Below are positions 54,463 through 64,000 of a stretch of 64,000 bases of DNA, one piece after another. The notes beneath the pieces are model-generated. The model worked only from the letters and a program-made list of their open reading frames with translations, did no database searches and was not told the DNA's origin. Numbering within the stretch: the first letter of the stretch is position 1; every line of letters starts with the position of its first letter. Position numbers and translations under genes: made by a program. This DNA comes from Pantoea wallisii (GTDB lineage: Bacteria > Pseudomonadota > Gammaproteobacteria > Enterobacterales > Enterobacteriaceae): contig NZ_MLFS01000004.1 in assembly GCF_002095485.1 (NCBI RefSeq), positions 62,001 through 126,000 of the forward strand, in the 5' to 3' direction.

Positions 54463-56352
54463 TCAGGCACTTTTACGCAGCAGGCCCTGTTTTTTCAGCC
54501 AGATCAGCAGAATTGAGATAGCAGCGGGTGTGATACCCGAAATACGCGAGGCCTGGCCGATTGAGGTCGGTTTATGATCGTTGAGTTTAGCGATCACTTC
54601 GTTCGACAAGCCATTGACCTGGCGATAATCAAGATCGACAGGCAGTACGGTATTTTCATTACGCTGCTGGCGATCAATCTCCTCCTGCTGGCGCGCAATG
54701 TAGCCTTCGTACTTCACCTGAATCTCAACCTGCTCGGCAGACTGCTCATCCATCAGCGCCGGTCCGTAACCGGGCACAGACATCAGCAACGCATAGGTCA
54801 TTTCCGGGCGGCGCAGCAGATCTTCCGCGCTGGCCTCTTTGGTCAGCGGCGCGCTGATCACGCTGTTCACGTCGGCCACGTTGTCAGATTTCGGGTGTAC
54901 CCACAGATCGCGCAGGCGCTGACGCTCCTGCTCAATGGCTTCCAGCTTCTGGTTGTAACGCGCCCAGCGAGCATCATCGACCAGACCCAGCTCGCGGCCG
55001 GTTTCGGTCAGACGCAGATCGGCGTTGTCTTCGCGCAGCATCAGACGGTACTCCGCGCGTGAGGTAAACATGCGGTAGGGCTCTTTCGTTCCCAGCGTAC
55101 ACAGGTCATCAACCAGTACGCCCAGATAAGCCTGATCGCGACGTGGTGCCCAGCCCTCTTTGTCGGCGGATTGACGTGCAGCGTTAAGACCTGCCAGCAG
55201 TCCTTGCGCCGCCGCTTCTTCGTAGCCGGTGGTGCCGTTGATCTGTCCGGCAAAGAACAGGCCGTGAATAAACTTACTCTCCAGCGTCGGCTTCAGGTCA
55301 CGCGGATCGAAGAAGTCATACTCAATGGCGTAGCCAGGACGAACGATCGTCGCGTTCTCCAGCCCTTTCATTGAGCGTACGATCTGCATCTGCACATCAA
55401 ACGGCAGGCTGGTTGAGATCCCGTTTGGATAGATTTCGTTGCTGGTCAGGCCTTCCGGCTCCAGGAAGATCTGATGCGCATTGCGATCGGCAAAGCGCAT
55501 CACTTTGTCTTCGATCGACGGGCAGTAACGTGGTCCGATCCCTTCGATGATCCCGGCATACATCGGGCTGCGATCGAGGTTATTACGGATGACGTCATGG
55601 GTCTGCTCATTGGTATAGGTGATCCAGCACGGTACCTGCTTTGGATGCTGTGCGGCGCTGCCCATGAACGAGAACACCGGCATCGGATTGTCACCGTGTT
55701 GCGGTGCCAGCACGGAAAAATCGATGCTACGTGCATCAATGCGTGGCGGCGTACCGGTTTTCAGGCGATTTACTCGCAGCGGCAGTGCACGCAGGCGTTT
55801 TGCCAGCGGAATGGAGGGCGGATCGCCTGCGCGTCCACCGCTGTAGTTATCCAGACCGATATGAATTTTGCCATCGAGGAAAGTGCCCACGGTCAGCACA
55901 ACGGTTTTAGCGCGGAACTTCAGGCCCATTTGGGTCACGGCGCCGACAACGCGATCGTTTTCGACGATCAGATCGTCAACCGCCTGCTGGAAGATCATCA
56001 GGTTCGGCTGGTTTTCCAGAGCGGTGCGTACCGCCTGGCGATACAGTACGCGGTCTGCCTGAGCACGCGTGGCACGGACGGCCGGACCTTTGCTGGCGTT
56101 TAGTATCCTAAACTGAATACCTGCCTGATCGATTGCATTGGCCATCAAACCGCCTAAGGCATCCACTTCCTTAACCAGGTGTCCTTTCCCGATGCCACCG
56201 ATTGCCGGATTACAGGACATTTGCCCAAGCGTATCGATGTTGTGGGTGAGTAACAGGGTTTGCTGACCCATTCGGGCAGCCGCCATTGCGGCTTCTGTAC
56301 CCGCATGACCACCACCAATTACGATGACGTCAAAAGGATCTGGATAAAACAT
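54463..56352 (-). CDS. mnmG: tRNA uridine modification enzyme MnmG (GidA)
   Basis: A 629-residue FAD-binding partner of MnmE, the same length as E. coli. FAD motif [12 protein letters not shown] is at residues 10-21, and [15 protein letters not shown] and GTPPRID are family signatures; the helical C-terminal domain (from about 550) binds MnmE. A promoter-like TTTCGC-17-TAGAAT on the minus strand (56404-56432) lies inside the oriC flank, so transcription from it runs away from the origin. Confidence 0.99.
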   Translation of the reverse strand: MFYPDPFDVIVIGGGHAGTEAAMAAARMGQQTLLLTHNIDTLGQMSCNPAIGGIGKGHLVKEVDALGGLMANAIDQAGIQFRILNASKGPAVRATRAQADRVLYRQAVRTALENQPNLMIFQQAVDDLIVENDRVVGAVTQMGLKFRAKTVVLTVGTFLDGKIHIGLDNYSGGRAGDPPSIPLAKRLRALPLRVNRLKTGTPPRIDARSIDFSVLAPQHGDNPMPVFSFMGSAAQHPKQVPCWITYTNEQTHDVIRNNLDRSPMYAGIIEGIGPRYCPSIEDKVMRFADRNAHQIFLEPEGLTSNEIYPNGISTSLPFDVQMQIVRSMKGLENATIVRPGYAIEYDFFDPRDLKPTLESKFIHGLFFAGQINGTTGYEEAAAQGLLAGLNAARQSADKEGWAPRRDQAYLGVLVDDLCTLGTKEPYRMFTSRAEYRLMLREDNADLRLTETGRELGLVDDARWARYNQKLEAIEQERQRLRDLWVHPKSDNVADVNSVISAPLTKEASAEDLLRRPEMTYALLMSVPGYGPALMDEQSAEQVEIQVKYEGYIARQQEEIDRQQRNENTVLPVDLDYRQVNGLSNEVIAKLNDHKPTSIGQASRISGITPAAISILLIWLKKQGLLRKSA

Positions 56353-56793
56353 GAAGTGGGTCCTCGTTAATGTTCGGACAGGGATCGTTGCCCTGGGCGG
56401 TGGATTCTACTGAAATTCTGATGCAGGCGAAAGTCGCCGGATCCTGTGGTGTAAAAGAAAGGATCTTTATTCTTTTATATGATCTATCTGTTAGATCTCT
56501 TATTAGGATCGCGCTTGCCTGTTGATAACACGAAAAAAGCAAAGCTTAACAGCAGATTAGTAAGGATCGTTTGCTGTGAATGATCGGTGATCCTGATCCG
56601 TATAAGCTGGGATCAACTTAGCTGCTTATCCACAGACGAAAAAAGCATCAAGGGTTGTTCTTTGGATAACTACCGGTTATACGCATGAATTGAGCTATCT
56701 TATCCACAAGTAGCCGCGTGAAAAAAGCATAATTACAGCGTAATACTCTGGGGACCGGCTGAATTTCCCGATCCCCCACCAGCAAAGATCGTT
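56353..56793. other. oriC: Chromosomal replication origin oriC
   Basis: The 441 bases between mnmG and mioC match the E. coli oriC plan. Three AT-rich 13-mers start with GATCT (56462-56474, 56481-56493, 56494-56506). The R1 position follows (56520-56528, TGTTGATAA, one base off consensus), then the conserved TGTGAATGATCGGTGATCC block (56576-56594), R2 TTATCCACA (56626-56634), R3 TTTGGATAA (56661-56669) and R4 TTATCCACA (56700-56708). GATC sites for SeqA/Dam are frequent. An IHF site between R1 and the conserved block is not clear. Confidence 0.95.
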
Positions 56794-57234
56794 TTAAATC
56801 AGCGGATGCCAGTTGGCCACCCACGCTTCTGCCGGATCTTCAGGAATTTCGTGCTCGAGAACGTCGATCTCAAGGCGATCGCCAATGCGTTTTGCGCCCA
56901 GCTGAATGAGCTGCTGCTCCAGCAGTTTAATTGCCCCGCAGAACAGGTCATATTCGTGGTTGCCAATACCGACTGCGCCGAAGCGTACACCGGAGAGATC
57001 CGGTTGGCTCTCCTGTAGGGCTTCATATAAAGGCAGCAGATTGTCCGGTAACTCGCCGGCACCGTGCGTGGAAGTGACAACAAGCCAAATACCCTGCTGC
57101 GGTAACTCATCCAGCTCAGGACCGTGCAGCACCTCCGTTGAGAAGCCCGCTTCCTGCAGTTTTTCTTCCAGATGCTCAGCGACATATTCGGCGCTGCCAA
57201 GGGTACTGCCACTGATTAACGTAATATCGGCCAT
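56794..57234 (-). CDS. mioC: Flavodoxin-like protein MioC
   Basis: A 146-residue FMN-binding flavodoxin; the phosphate loop is SGSTLGSAE and the isoalloxazine-binding regions are TSTHGAGELPDN and GIGNHEYDLF. In E. coli it acts in biotin synthase activity, and its transcription runs towards and through oriC. Start at 57234 (MADITLI) has GGGAG upstream; the earlier GTG is rejected. The upstream gap has one weak DnaA-box-like TGTGGAAAA. Confidence 0.96.
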   Translation of the reverse strand: MADITLISGSTLGSAEYVAEHLEEKLQEAGFSTEVLHGPELDELPQQGIWLVVTSTHGAGELPDNLLPLYEALQESQPDLSGVRFGAVGIGNHEYDLFCGAIKLLEQQLIQLGAKRIGDRLEIDVLEHEIPEDPAEAWVANWHPLI

Positions 57235-57388
57235 GATGCTCTCCCGCACTAAAGGCGAGCATTGTACGCTGTGATCAAGCCGTGATCCACCTGTGGAAAA
57301 CAGGGTTAATAGCAGAAAGCATCAGGCGACAAGGCGCATCGCTGCTGCGATCCGCCCGGGATAAGTTTGTGCACAGATTATGGCGGGA

Positions 57389-57850
57389 TCAGGGTTTGAT
57401 GGTGCGCATGATCGGGTTTTGCAGCGAGATCAGCGTTTCGGTGGACTGAATTTCATCTATGGTCTGGATCTTGTTGATCAGCACCTGCTGCAGCGCGTCA
57501 ATGGATCGGCACATAACTTTAATAAAGATGCTGTAGTGGCCCGTGGTGTACCAGGCCTCAACGACTTCGTCCAGCGCTTCCAGCTTGCTCAGCGCGGCCG
57601 GATAATCGCGTGCGCTCTTGAGGATAATGCCGATAAAGCAGCAGACATCAAAGCCAAGCTGGCGCGGATCGATCTCGACACGCGTACCCAGAATAATGCC
57701 GGCCTGGCGCATCTTCTCCACGCGCACATGAATGGTGCCGGGGCTAACGTTAAACTGTTTGGCGAGTTCGGCATAAGCAGTACGCGCGTTCTCCAGCAGC
57801 GCATTCAGAATGCCGCGATCAAGATTATCCAGTTGCAGGTGATCTGCCAT
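57389..57850 (-). CDS. asnC: Lrp-family regulator AsnC
   Basis: A regulator of 153 residues with an N-terminal helix-turn-helix (NARTAYAELAKQFNVSPGTIHVRVEKM) and a C-terminal RAM ligand domain (YYTTGHYSIFIK-type segment), close to E. coli AsnC throughout. Two adjacent ATGs (57853, 57850) are possible starts. AsnC senses asparagine and in E. coli controls asnA and mnmG. Here asnA is not next to it: ovoA lies upstream on the same strand. Confidence 0.96.
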   Translation of the reverse strand: MADHLQLDNLDRGILNALLENARTAYAELAKQFNVSPGTIHVRVEKMRQAGIILGTRVEIDPRQLGFDVCCFIGIILKSARDYPAALSKLEALDEVVEAWYTTGHYSIFIKVMCRSIDALQQVLINKIQTIDEIQSTETLISLQNPIMRTIKP

Positions 57851-57957
57851 CATCCATCCTCATTCAATTTGTCTTCTCTGAACTGTGGTGAATGTGCAGC
57901 AAATTGGCGGGACAGGCAAGGCGCAGACAGCGGAGCTGCCGCTGTCTGCACGCTTTT

Positions 57958-60096
57958 TTAGCGCTTACGCCACAAGGTGAGCTGCGCCTGTGTGTGCTGG
58001 AACTTGCGCGACGTCTCGCGAATCACGAACGGCACATCCTGCGGCGGGGCAACCTCTTCGAAGGCGTCGCGCAGTAACCGCTGCAGAGCCTGATAAGTGG
58101 TCAGCGCTTCACCGTTTTCACGAATCCCGCCCAGCCAGTTCTCTTTTGGCGTGAACGCCTCCAGCCAGGTATAAGGTGAAGAGAGCACCAGCAGGCCACC
58201 GGAGCGGATCATTGGCGTAATATCCTGCAAAAAGCGCAGCGGCTGACGCAGACGATCGATCAGGTTAGACGCCAGCACCAGATCATAACGATCCGGCTGC
58301 GGCTTCAGGTTACAGGCGTCGCCCTGCATAAACTGAATGCGCTGCGCCTGTGCGGTATCAAGGCAGAAATCCTTCAGGCGCACCTGACGATACTCCACCA
58401 GATCGCCCTCTTCCGGCACCACATAGCGGAACTCTTCGCCAGTGGTCAGCTGCAGCGCCACATCAATAAAGCGGGCGGAGTAATCCATGCCGGTTACCGC
58501 CGCAAAATGGCGCGCCAGTTCGAAGCTGGCCCGTCCGGTGGCACAACCAATATCCAGCGCCTCGCCTCGCTGCGGACAGTGTGGCAGCAGCTGCTCTACC
58601 AGTGCCGCCGCATAATTTGGTACACCGTAGTAGGTGGGGCCATACTGGAAATCGAGGTACTGCGACACCATGCTGTCGGTTTCGTACGGGTTGACCGCCT
58701 GGCTCTCCTGATGCGAAGAGACAACATAGCGGAACCCGGCATGCTGGAAGAAGTGACGACGGAAGGCATAACGTGCGGATTTCAGCGCTTCGTTACCGGT
58801 TGAGATCCAGCTGCCGCCTTTGATGAGCGCGTGCTTGCCGTCAAAAGTGGGCGTGGAAAAATCATCGTACAGCGGATGCACTTTAAAGCCTTCGAAGCCG
58901 TAAGTCGGTGTGGTCGTCCACTGCCACACATTACCGACGATGTCGTAAAATTCCCCCTGCGCAAAGCGATCTACCGGGCAGGATGAGGCCCAGTGCGCCA
59001 GGTTGATGTTACCGGGCGCCGGGCTCCACTCTGGCTGATCGCCGGCGACCTGCTCGCGCAGCTGCATCCACTCCGCTTCACAGGGGAGCTGAATGGCTTT
59101 ACCGGTCTCTTCTGCCAGCCAGCGGCAGAAAGCCGCAGCTTCCAGCTGGTTCACTTCCGCAGGCCAGTCCCACGGCATCGCGACCTCTTCCGTCATCAGC
59201 CGCAGCCTGAGCCGATCGGGCTGCTGGCTGTCGCCGACCCAAAATGTCGGCATCTGCGCTTCGGCAAATGAACGCCAGCCCCAGCCCTCTTCATCCCACC
59301 AGCGTTGATCGTTATAGCCGTTAGCAGCAACGAAGCGGAAAAATTCAGCATTGCTCACCAGCATTTTACTGGCTTTGAACGGTTTGAGTTCGCTGTACTG
59401 GCTACCGTACTCATTATCCCAGCCGTAGGTGTCGTCAGTTTTGCCCTGTTGAACGCGGCCACCGGGCATGGCGATCAGCGAGTTGGCCGGCACAGAGGCG
59501 CGATCGTGGCGCGCCTGTGAACAGACCGGCCAGTGCGGCTGCGGTTTGACCCACTCAATTGGCAACTGACGAATCAATACGCTGGAAGTCTCCAGGTGGA
59601 TGCGCTCATGCTCAATGCCCATCAGAATGACCCAGGCCGGACTGTCCCAGGTAATGGGTAACGTCAGCGGCATGGTTTGAATCAGTTCACTGACGATACT
59701 TTTAACTTTGCCGCGATAGTCGCGTACGGCTTCAACGGTCGGCCAGGCATAGTGGCTGTCATTAAGATCGTCCCAGCTCATCTCATCCACGCCGATCGCC
59801 ATCATCGCTTCAATATGATCGTCCACGCGGTTTTGCAGATAGCGCCCGGCCATCAGCTTATTAATGTAGAACGTGGCGGTATGGCCGTAATAGAAGATCA
59901 ACGGATGGCGCAGCGGGATCGCTTTATTCACGTAGGCGCGTTCGTCGGCCAGGCAATCAAACAGGCTTTCGTATAGCTCCCAGGTCTGGGTGAAATACGC
60001 CAGCAGTTCGGCACGTTTTTGTTCAGGATTCTGGCCGGAGAGCCGCAGTGTGCGGGTGGGCGCGGGCAGTTGAGCATGAAGATGAGCGGTTGTCAC
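57958..60096 (-). CDS. ovoA: Ovothiol biosynthesis protein OvoA (5-histidylcysteine sulfoxide synthase with methyltransferase domain)
   Basis: A 712-residue three-domain protein. The N-terminal DinB-like domain carries the iron motif HERIHLE (His163, His167, Glu169), then a formylglycine-synthase-type domain (about 210-470, GNVWQWTTTP, KGGSWISTGNEALKSARYAFR), then a SAM methyltransferase (ALDIGCATGRASFELA, about 530 on). OvoA joins cysteine to histidine oxidatively; the C-terminal domain is thought to N-methylate 4-mercaptohistidine. The start is GTG 60096 with GGAG 6 bases upstream; the frame extends further without a ribosome site. It occupies the place of E. coli asnA. The PLP lyase OvoB is not in the window. 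EgtB is excluded by the added methyltransferase domain. Confidence 0.9.
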   Translation of the reverse strand: MTTAHLHAQLPAPTRTLRLSGQNPEQKRAELLAYFTQTWELYESLFDCLADERAYVNKAIPLRHPLIFYYGHTATFYINKLMAGRYLQNRVDDHIEAMMAIGVDEMSWDDLNDSHYAWPTVEAVRDYRGKVKSIVSELIQTMPLTLPITWDSPAWVILMGIEHERIHLETSSVLIRQLPIEWVKPQPHWPVCSQARHDRASVPANSLIAMPGGRVQQGKTDDTYGWDNEYGSQYSELKPFKASKMLVSNAEFFRFVAANGYNDQRWWDEEGWGWRSFAEAQMPTFWVGDSQQPDRLRLRLMTEEVAMPWDWPAEVNQLEAAAFCRWLAEETGKAIQLPCEAEWMQLREQVAGDQPEWSPAPGNINLAHWASSCPVDRFAQGEFYDIVGNVWQWTTTPTYGFEGFKVHPLYDDFSTPTFDGKHALIKGGSWISTGNEALKSARYAFRRHFFQHAGFRYVVSSHQESQAVNPYETDSMVSQYLDFQYGPTYYGVPNYAAALVEQLLPHCPQRGEALDIGCATGRASFELARHFAAVTGMDYSARFIDVALQLTTGEEFRYVVPEEGDLVEYRQVRLKDFCLDTAQAQRIQFMQGDACNLKPQPDRYDLVLASNLIDRLRQPLRFLQDITPMIRSGGLLVLSSPYTWLEAFTPKENWLGGIRENGEALTTYQALQRLLRDAFEEVAPPQDVPFVIRETSRKFQHTQAQLTLWRKR

Positions 60097-60167
60097 AGTG
60101 AACTCCGTAAGCTGAATAAACACAGCGGGTAATTCACTATAGCAAATAAGCATTTCTGCCCGATGAC

Positions 60168-61628
60168 TTAGCGCTGCCAGCGGCGCAGCAGCCGACTTTT
60201 TAAACCGGTATCGAAGCGCCAGATGTGGTCAAAGATGCGCAGAATACCGGGTTTACCGTGTGTCGACATGGCCACCGCATGAAAGCGCTGCTGCTCATGA
60301 CGCTGGCGCTGTTTAATGGTGCTGACCACCTCGTCCGGTAAGCGCTGAGCGATAAAATCGGAGACGATTACCGCATCGGCTTCCTGCCACAGGCTGCCCT
60401 CCATCCGCTTTACGACCGCGCGCATACAGGCGGCCAGATCGGTGCCGCCGCGGAAACGCTGGCTCAGGAAACGGATCGCCTGGGCTATCCCGTCATCGGC
60501 CGTCAGCTCATAGCCTACCACTTCATGGGCAAACAGCATGATGTAGCAGCGGCGCCTGTCTGCCAGCGCCACTTTTAGCAGTGCCAGGCAAAATGCTTTG
60601 GCGCAGCGCTCGTTAAAACCGCCCATTGAGCCGGAGGTATCCACGCAAACAATAAACGGCCCGCGCGGCTGCTCTTCATGCTGTTGATGGCTCACCGGGC
60701 GCAGCGTGACCTTCTCATGCCACGCATCGCCCTGTAAGCGATACGTGAGCAGGCGTTTCTCCACCAACCGGCGATAGAACTCCAGCTCCAGTTCGCTGAT
60801 GCTCAGGGCGGCCAGCTCCGGCGGTAACAGACGGAGCACATCATCGCTTTGATGGATGCCGCTCACCTCTTCCGGCACGTTATCCGGCTCATGCACCATC
60901 TGGTGAAACGCTTCAGGCGGCGCCTCCTGCGACGGGACGGATTTGGCTTCGCGGCTGCGGCCTAACTGCTGTGCCAGCTTCTTTAGCTCCGGCTGCTGCG
61001 CGAGAAAATCACCGTACTGCACGATAAGCTGATAATCACCGGGCTGCAGTGGCGCTTTACTCAAATCCCACAAGCGTCCGGCGGCGGCTTCGTCGTCGTC
61101 CGTCAATATCGGCGCCAGCTGACCACTGATAGCCATACGCTGCTGCAGTTCCGCCATCAGGCGCTCACGCTGCGCTTCCAGTACGGTTTCATTGAGTGTG
61201 AGGGTCTGCAGCGTCAGACTGAGCCGCCAGCGTTGCAGAAACAGCGTGTGTTGCGCATTGCTCAGCTGGCTGCTTTCGTTATGCTGCAGCAATCTGCCGG
61301 CTTCTTCACGGTAAGGCGAAGGCAGGCTTTGCAGCTGCGCCATAATGGCGGGAAGTTCCCGGCTGAAGTCGGCGGTACTGAGTAGCTGCATCTGCTGAAA
61401 CAGCTGGAACTCCTGTGCTAACGCTTCCGGAACCGGTGTGGATTTGATCTGCTCGACGATCTCTGCCCGCCAGCGAGGCAGATCGCGCAGCATGGCCTGT
61501 TTCAGGCGCGGAAATTTTTCAAAAAACAGCGCCAGCTGTGGCGAAGCCAGCAGCGCCAGAATCAACTCTTCGACCAGCTCAGTTTCACCGATCGATAACA
61601 GCGTACTTAGCGCTTCCAGCGAGATCAT
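60168..61628 (-). CDS. viaA: ViaA, VWA-domain partner of RavA
   Basis: A 486-residue protein with a helical N-terminal half and a C-terminal von Willebrand A domain with the MIDAS motif DTSGSM (in [13 protein letters not shown]). It works with the RavA ATPase, and in E. coli the pair interacts with respiratory complexes and affects aminoglycoside uptake. Its start overlaps the ravA stop by 4 bases (61625-61628). Confidence 0.97.
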   Translation of the reverse strand: MISLEALSTLLSIGETELVEELILALLASPQLALFFEKFPRLKQAMLRDLPRWRAEIVEQIKSTPVPEALAQEFQLFQQMQLLSTADFSRELPAIMAQLQSLPSPYREEAGRLLQHNESSQLSNAQHTLFLQRWRLSLTLQTLTLNETVLEAQRERLMAELQQRMAISGQLAPILTDDDEAAAGRLWDLSKAPLQPGDYQLIVQYGDFLAQQPELKKLAQQLGRSREAKSVPSQEAPPEAFHQMVHEPDNVPEEVSGIHQSDDVLRLLPPELAALSISELELEFYRRLVEKRLLTYRLQGDAWHEKVTLRPVSHQQHEEQPRGPFIVCVDTSGSMGGFNERCAKAFCLALLKVALADRRRCYIMLFAHEVVGYELTADDGIAQAIRFLSQRFRGGTDLAACMRAVVKRMEGSLWQEADAVIVSDFIAQRLPDEVVSTIKQRQRHEQQRFHAVAMSTHGKPGILRIFDHIWRFDTGLKSRLLRRWQR

Positions 61629-63127
61629 TTTCTCGCCTGTTTCAGCTGTTCCGCCACATCCTGCAGGCTGGTTTCGACCCGTGCCAGCCAGTCATCACTG
61701 ATAAACAGGCAGCGCTGGTGCTGGTTGAAAAGCGTACGCTGGGCGCGCAGCTGCGCCTCCAGCGCGTCATACTCTTCGGTGATCTCCTGCGGTACATCAC
61801 TGCTGCTGGCAGCACCGGGTAGCGTCAGACGTGTGGATTGCAGGCTGACATCGCGCAGCGTCAGACAGTGATGCGCATCCACCAGCAGATCAAGCGACTG
61901 GCCAAAGCCAATGCCGTTGAGCTTACCGCGGATTTCGCCGCCTTTAATCAGCCACTGATTAAGCGCTTCACGGCCAATCAGCACATGCGTGACCTGCATA
62001 TCGTGTAACGTCAGCGGCTGTTGCAGCATCAGGGTCAGTTGCTCATCGCTCAGGGTTGCCGGCAGCTCATAGTGCGGTTTACGGCTGAACATGCCGCTGT
62101 GTTTTTCCAGCGTCAGCGCCTGCGCTACGCTCTGCTGCTGTTGCAGCGCCAGCCGGCGCGCTTTGATCTGCTGTAACTTGTGCAGCATCGGCTGCTGCTG
62201 CCAGGCGTGCTGGGTCATCAGCGCATCGATTTCGCGATCCAGCAGCTTCATTGAGGCCACATCGTGCCACAGGCAATCTTTCAGCAGAATAAGATCAAGC
62301 GGCGCAATGGCGATACGACCGCTATAGAACGCACTGGCCTGCAGCAGATGAATGGCTTTTTTCCAGCGGCGGTCAGAGATGTACGGCGCATCCGGTAAAT
62401 TCTCCAGCTGCTGACGCAACTGATAGATCAGTTCAAAGACGTGATCCGGCAGACTGACCTGGCTGATCCCTTTTTGCCACTGATGGTACTCTTCGTCGCT
62501 GATGCGCAGCGACTCCGCCACCGGATTGTCGTTCTCATCCTGCTGGTGGGTCAGCATGCTGCGGAAGTTCTGCTTCTCGTGCACGTTATCCAGCCACAAG
62601 CGAATCAGCATCCTGTCGTACAGCGCTTCCAGGCCGCTATCGGCTTCCGGCAGTTCATTGGAGGCGGTGACCAGCAGGCGCATCGGAATTTTTTCTTCGC
62701 TGTCGCCGTTACGGAAGCGGCGTTCGTTGATGGCGGTGAGCAGCGTATTGAGGATCGCCGGCCCGGCTTTCCAAATCTCATCAAGAAAGACAATCTCCGC
62801 ATCGGGCAGATAACCTTTGGTCAGACGCTGATAGCGCCCCTCATCTTTCAGGGCCTGAATCGATAACGGACCAAACACCTCTTCCGGGGTGGAGAAGCGG
62901 GTCATCAGGTATTCAAACGCGCGGGCATGCTGGAAGGCGTATTTCAGACGGCGGGCTATCAGGCTTTTCGCAATGCCCGGCGGCCCAAGCAGAAACACGC
63001 TCTCACCGCTCAGCGCAGCCAGTAAGCACAGGCGGATCGCATGATGCCGTTCATATAGCCCCTTTTCCAGGGCATTGCTCAGGCGAGAAATTCTTTCTGC
63101 CAAAAGATGGGGTTGAGCCATAATCAC
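61625..63127 (-). CDS. ravA: RavA, MoxR-family AAA+ ATPase
   Basis: A 500-residue hexameric ATPase: Walker A GPPGIAKS (about 48-55), Walker [14 protein letters not shown], sensor 1 in VTASNELPE, and the RavA-specific C-terminal LARA region after about residue 330. The start is either GTG 63127 (AGGA 7 bases upstream) or ATG 63121, which aligns with E. coli MAHPHLL; the ribosome site favours GTG. It is divergent from kup across a 293-base gap with no other gene. Confidence 0.97.
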   Translation of the reverse strand: MIMAQPHLLAERISRLSNALEKGLYERHHAIRLCLLAALSGESVFLLGPPGIAKSLIARRLKYAFQHARAFEYLMTRFSTPEEVFGPLSIQALKDEGRYQRLTKGYLPDAEIVFLDEIWKAGPAILNTLLTAINERRFRNGDSEEKIPMRLLVTASNELPEADSGLEALYDRMLIRLWLDNVHEKQNFRSMLTHQQDENDNPVAESLRISDEEYHQWQKGISQVSLPDHVFELIYQLRQQLENLPDAPYISDRRWKKAIHLLQASAFYSGRIAIAPLDLILLKDCLWHDVASMKLLDREIDALMTQHAWQQQPMLHKLQQIKARRLALQQQQSVAQALTLEKHSGMFSRKPHYELPATLSDEQLTLMLQQPLTLHDMQVTHVLIGREALNQWLIKGGEIRGKLNGIGFGQSLDLLVDAHHCLTLRDVSLQSTRLTLPGAASSSDVPQEITEEYDALEAQLRAQRTLFNQHQRCLFISDDWLARVETSLQDVAEQLKQARK

Positions 63128-63420
63128 ATCATTGTCCTTCTGAACCTGGTGCCGTCATATTCTGGCGAGCGCATTACTCTACTGATTATCATGCGTGAAA
63201 GCGTTGATAGCCGTCAGCTTTTTTGTTTCAGAAGGTTGAAACGAGTCAGGTTGCGGTTTCTGACGCCTTTACGTCGCGATTTGCAGCGAAAAAACGCGCT
63301 GCTTACGCAAGAATGGCACGTGTCAGGAGTAGGTTTTTCCGGGAATATGTGCATACTGTGCGTTTTTTGATGACCTGAGCACCAGGCAATCGCCTGTGCG
63401 GCTCCAACTAAAGACAACCT

Positions 63421-64000
63421 ATGAGCTCGGATAAGAAACAGTCCCTTGGCGCAGTCACACTGGCCGCAATCGGCGTGGTGTATGGCGATATCGGTACCAG
63501 CCCGCTCTATACTTTGCGTGAATGTCTCTCTGGTCAGTTCGGCTTTGGCGTAGAACGCGAAGCGGTATTTGGCTTTCTTTCGCTGATATTCTGGCTACTG
63601 ATTTTAGTGGTCTCCCTCAAATACATTAGCTATGTCATGCGTGCGGATAACGCCGGAGAAGGCGGGATTTTGACGCTGATGTCGCTGGCGGGCCGCAATA
63701 CCGGGGGGCGGGCGACGGCGATTCTGGTGATCATGGGCTTGATTGGCGGCAGCTTCTTTTACGGTGAAGTGGTGATCACGCCTGCCGTTTCGGTGCTCTC
63801 GGCGATTGAGGGGCTGGAGATTGCCGCGCCGAGCCTTGATACCTACATTGTGCCGCTGGCGATTGCCGTGCTGACGCTGCTGTTCATCATTCAAAAACAC
63901 GGCACCGGCATTGTCGGCAAGCTGTTTGCGCCGGTGATGCTGCTGTGGTTCATTATCCTGGCGGTGCTTGGCGCGCGCAGCATCATCAGCAATCCGGATG
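63421..64000 (+). CDS. kup: Low-affinity potassium transporter Kup (5' part only)
   Basis: The first 193 codons of the KUP potassium:proton symporter; the window ends inside the gene. The family start region [21 protein letters not shown] is followed by [14 protein letters not shown] and [21 protein letters not shown], all conserved in Kup, with hydrophobic segments between. It is an inner-membrane protein. The ATG at 63421 gives [15 protein letters not shown]; only a weak ribosome site is visible. Position after ravA matches E. coli. Confidence 0.98.
   Translation, partial: MSSDKKQSLGAVTLAAIGVVYGDIGTSPLYTLRECLSGQFGFGVEREAVFGFLSLIFWLLILVVSLKYISYVMRADNAGEGGILTLMSLAGRNTGGRATAILVIMGLIGGSFFYGEVVITPAVSVLSAIEGLEIAAPSLDTYIVPLAIAVLTLLFIIQKHGTGIVGKLFAPVMLLWFIILAVLGARSIISNPD

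Overview
The window is a chromosomal segment from an Enterobacterales gammaproteobacterium, most likely Erwiniaceae (Pantoea/Erwinia-like). It carries the replication origin neighbourhood in nearly the Escherichia coli order: dgo operon - yidA - gyrB-recF-dnaN-dnaA - rpmH-rnpA-yidD-yidC-mnmE - yieE-adeP-yieH - phoU-pstBACS - glmS-glmU - atpCDGAHFEBI - rsmG-mnmG - oriC - mioC-asnC - viaA-ravA - kup. The family-level placement is an inference. It rests on the lone ibpA without ibpB, the absence of tna and asnA at their E. coli positions, the 2-ketogluconate genes and the ovoA gene. No rRNA, tRNA, CRISPR array or insertion sequence was recognised.

Layout. 1-4.4 kb: the end of a 2-ketogluconate utilisation set (kinase, transporter, reductase), then avtA. 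4.4-11.7 kb: a MocR-type regulator divergent from a tight six-gene accessory operon encoding a PP-loop ATPase, an ATP-grasp ligase, a class II glutamine amidotransferase, a 2-oxoglutarate/Fe(II) oxygenase, a YbaK-type aminoacyl-tRNA editing protein and an EamA exporter. This looks like a small biosynthetic cluster for an exported amino-acid-like or peptide-like product with built-in self-protection, and it is the main candidate for an undescribed system. 11.8-19.1 kb: ibpA under a sigma-32 promoter and RNA thermometer, yidQ, yidR, and the D-galactonate operon dgoRKADT. 19.4-21.1 kb: yidA and a RelE/HigB-type toxin-antitoxin pair. 21.1-31.7 kb: the replication and ribosome/membrane-insertion core genes. 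32-37.7 kb: a RutE-like and a RutF-like enzyme, yieE, adeP, yieH and an aromatic-acid-type MFS transporter. 37.8-42.5 kb: the phosphate uptake operon with Pho boxes. 42.5-53.2 kb: glmS, glmU and the ATP synthase operon. 53.8-57.9 kb: rsmG, mnmG, oriC, mioC, asnC. 58-64 kb: ovoA (ovothiol biosynthesis) where E. coli has asnA, then viaA-ravA and the start of kup.

Sequence quality. Five otherwise well-conserved genes (avtA, the ybaK-like gene, adeP, glmU, atpB) each carry one apparent single-base deletion, and four of the five restore fully by lengthening a run of two or three identical bases. glmU is essential, so these are much more likely sequencing or assembly errors than real mutations. They are annotated here as full-length genes with a frameshift.

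Three degenerate copies of an intergenic palindromic repeat (14.2, 31.8 and 36.4 kb) and a separate 170-bp insertion between dnaN and recF are the other notable non-coding structures. The oriC is recognisable by its AT-rich 13-mers and DnaA boxes, but its R1 box is off consensus while its R2 box is perfect, the reverse of what E. coli has for R2.
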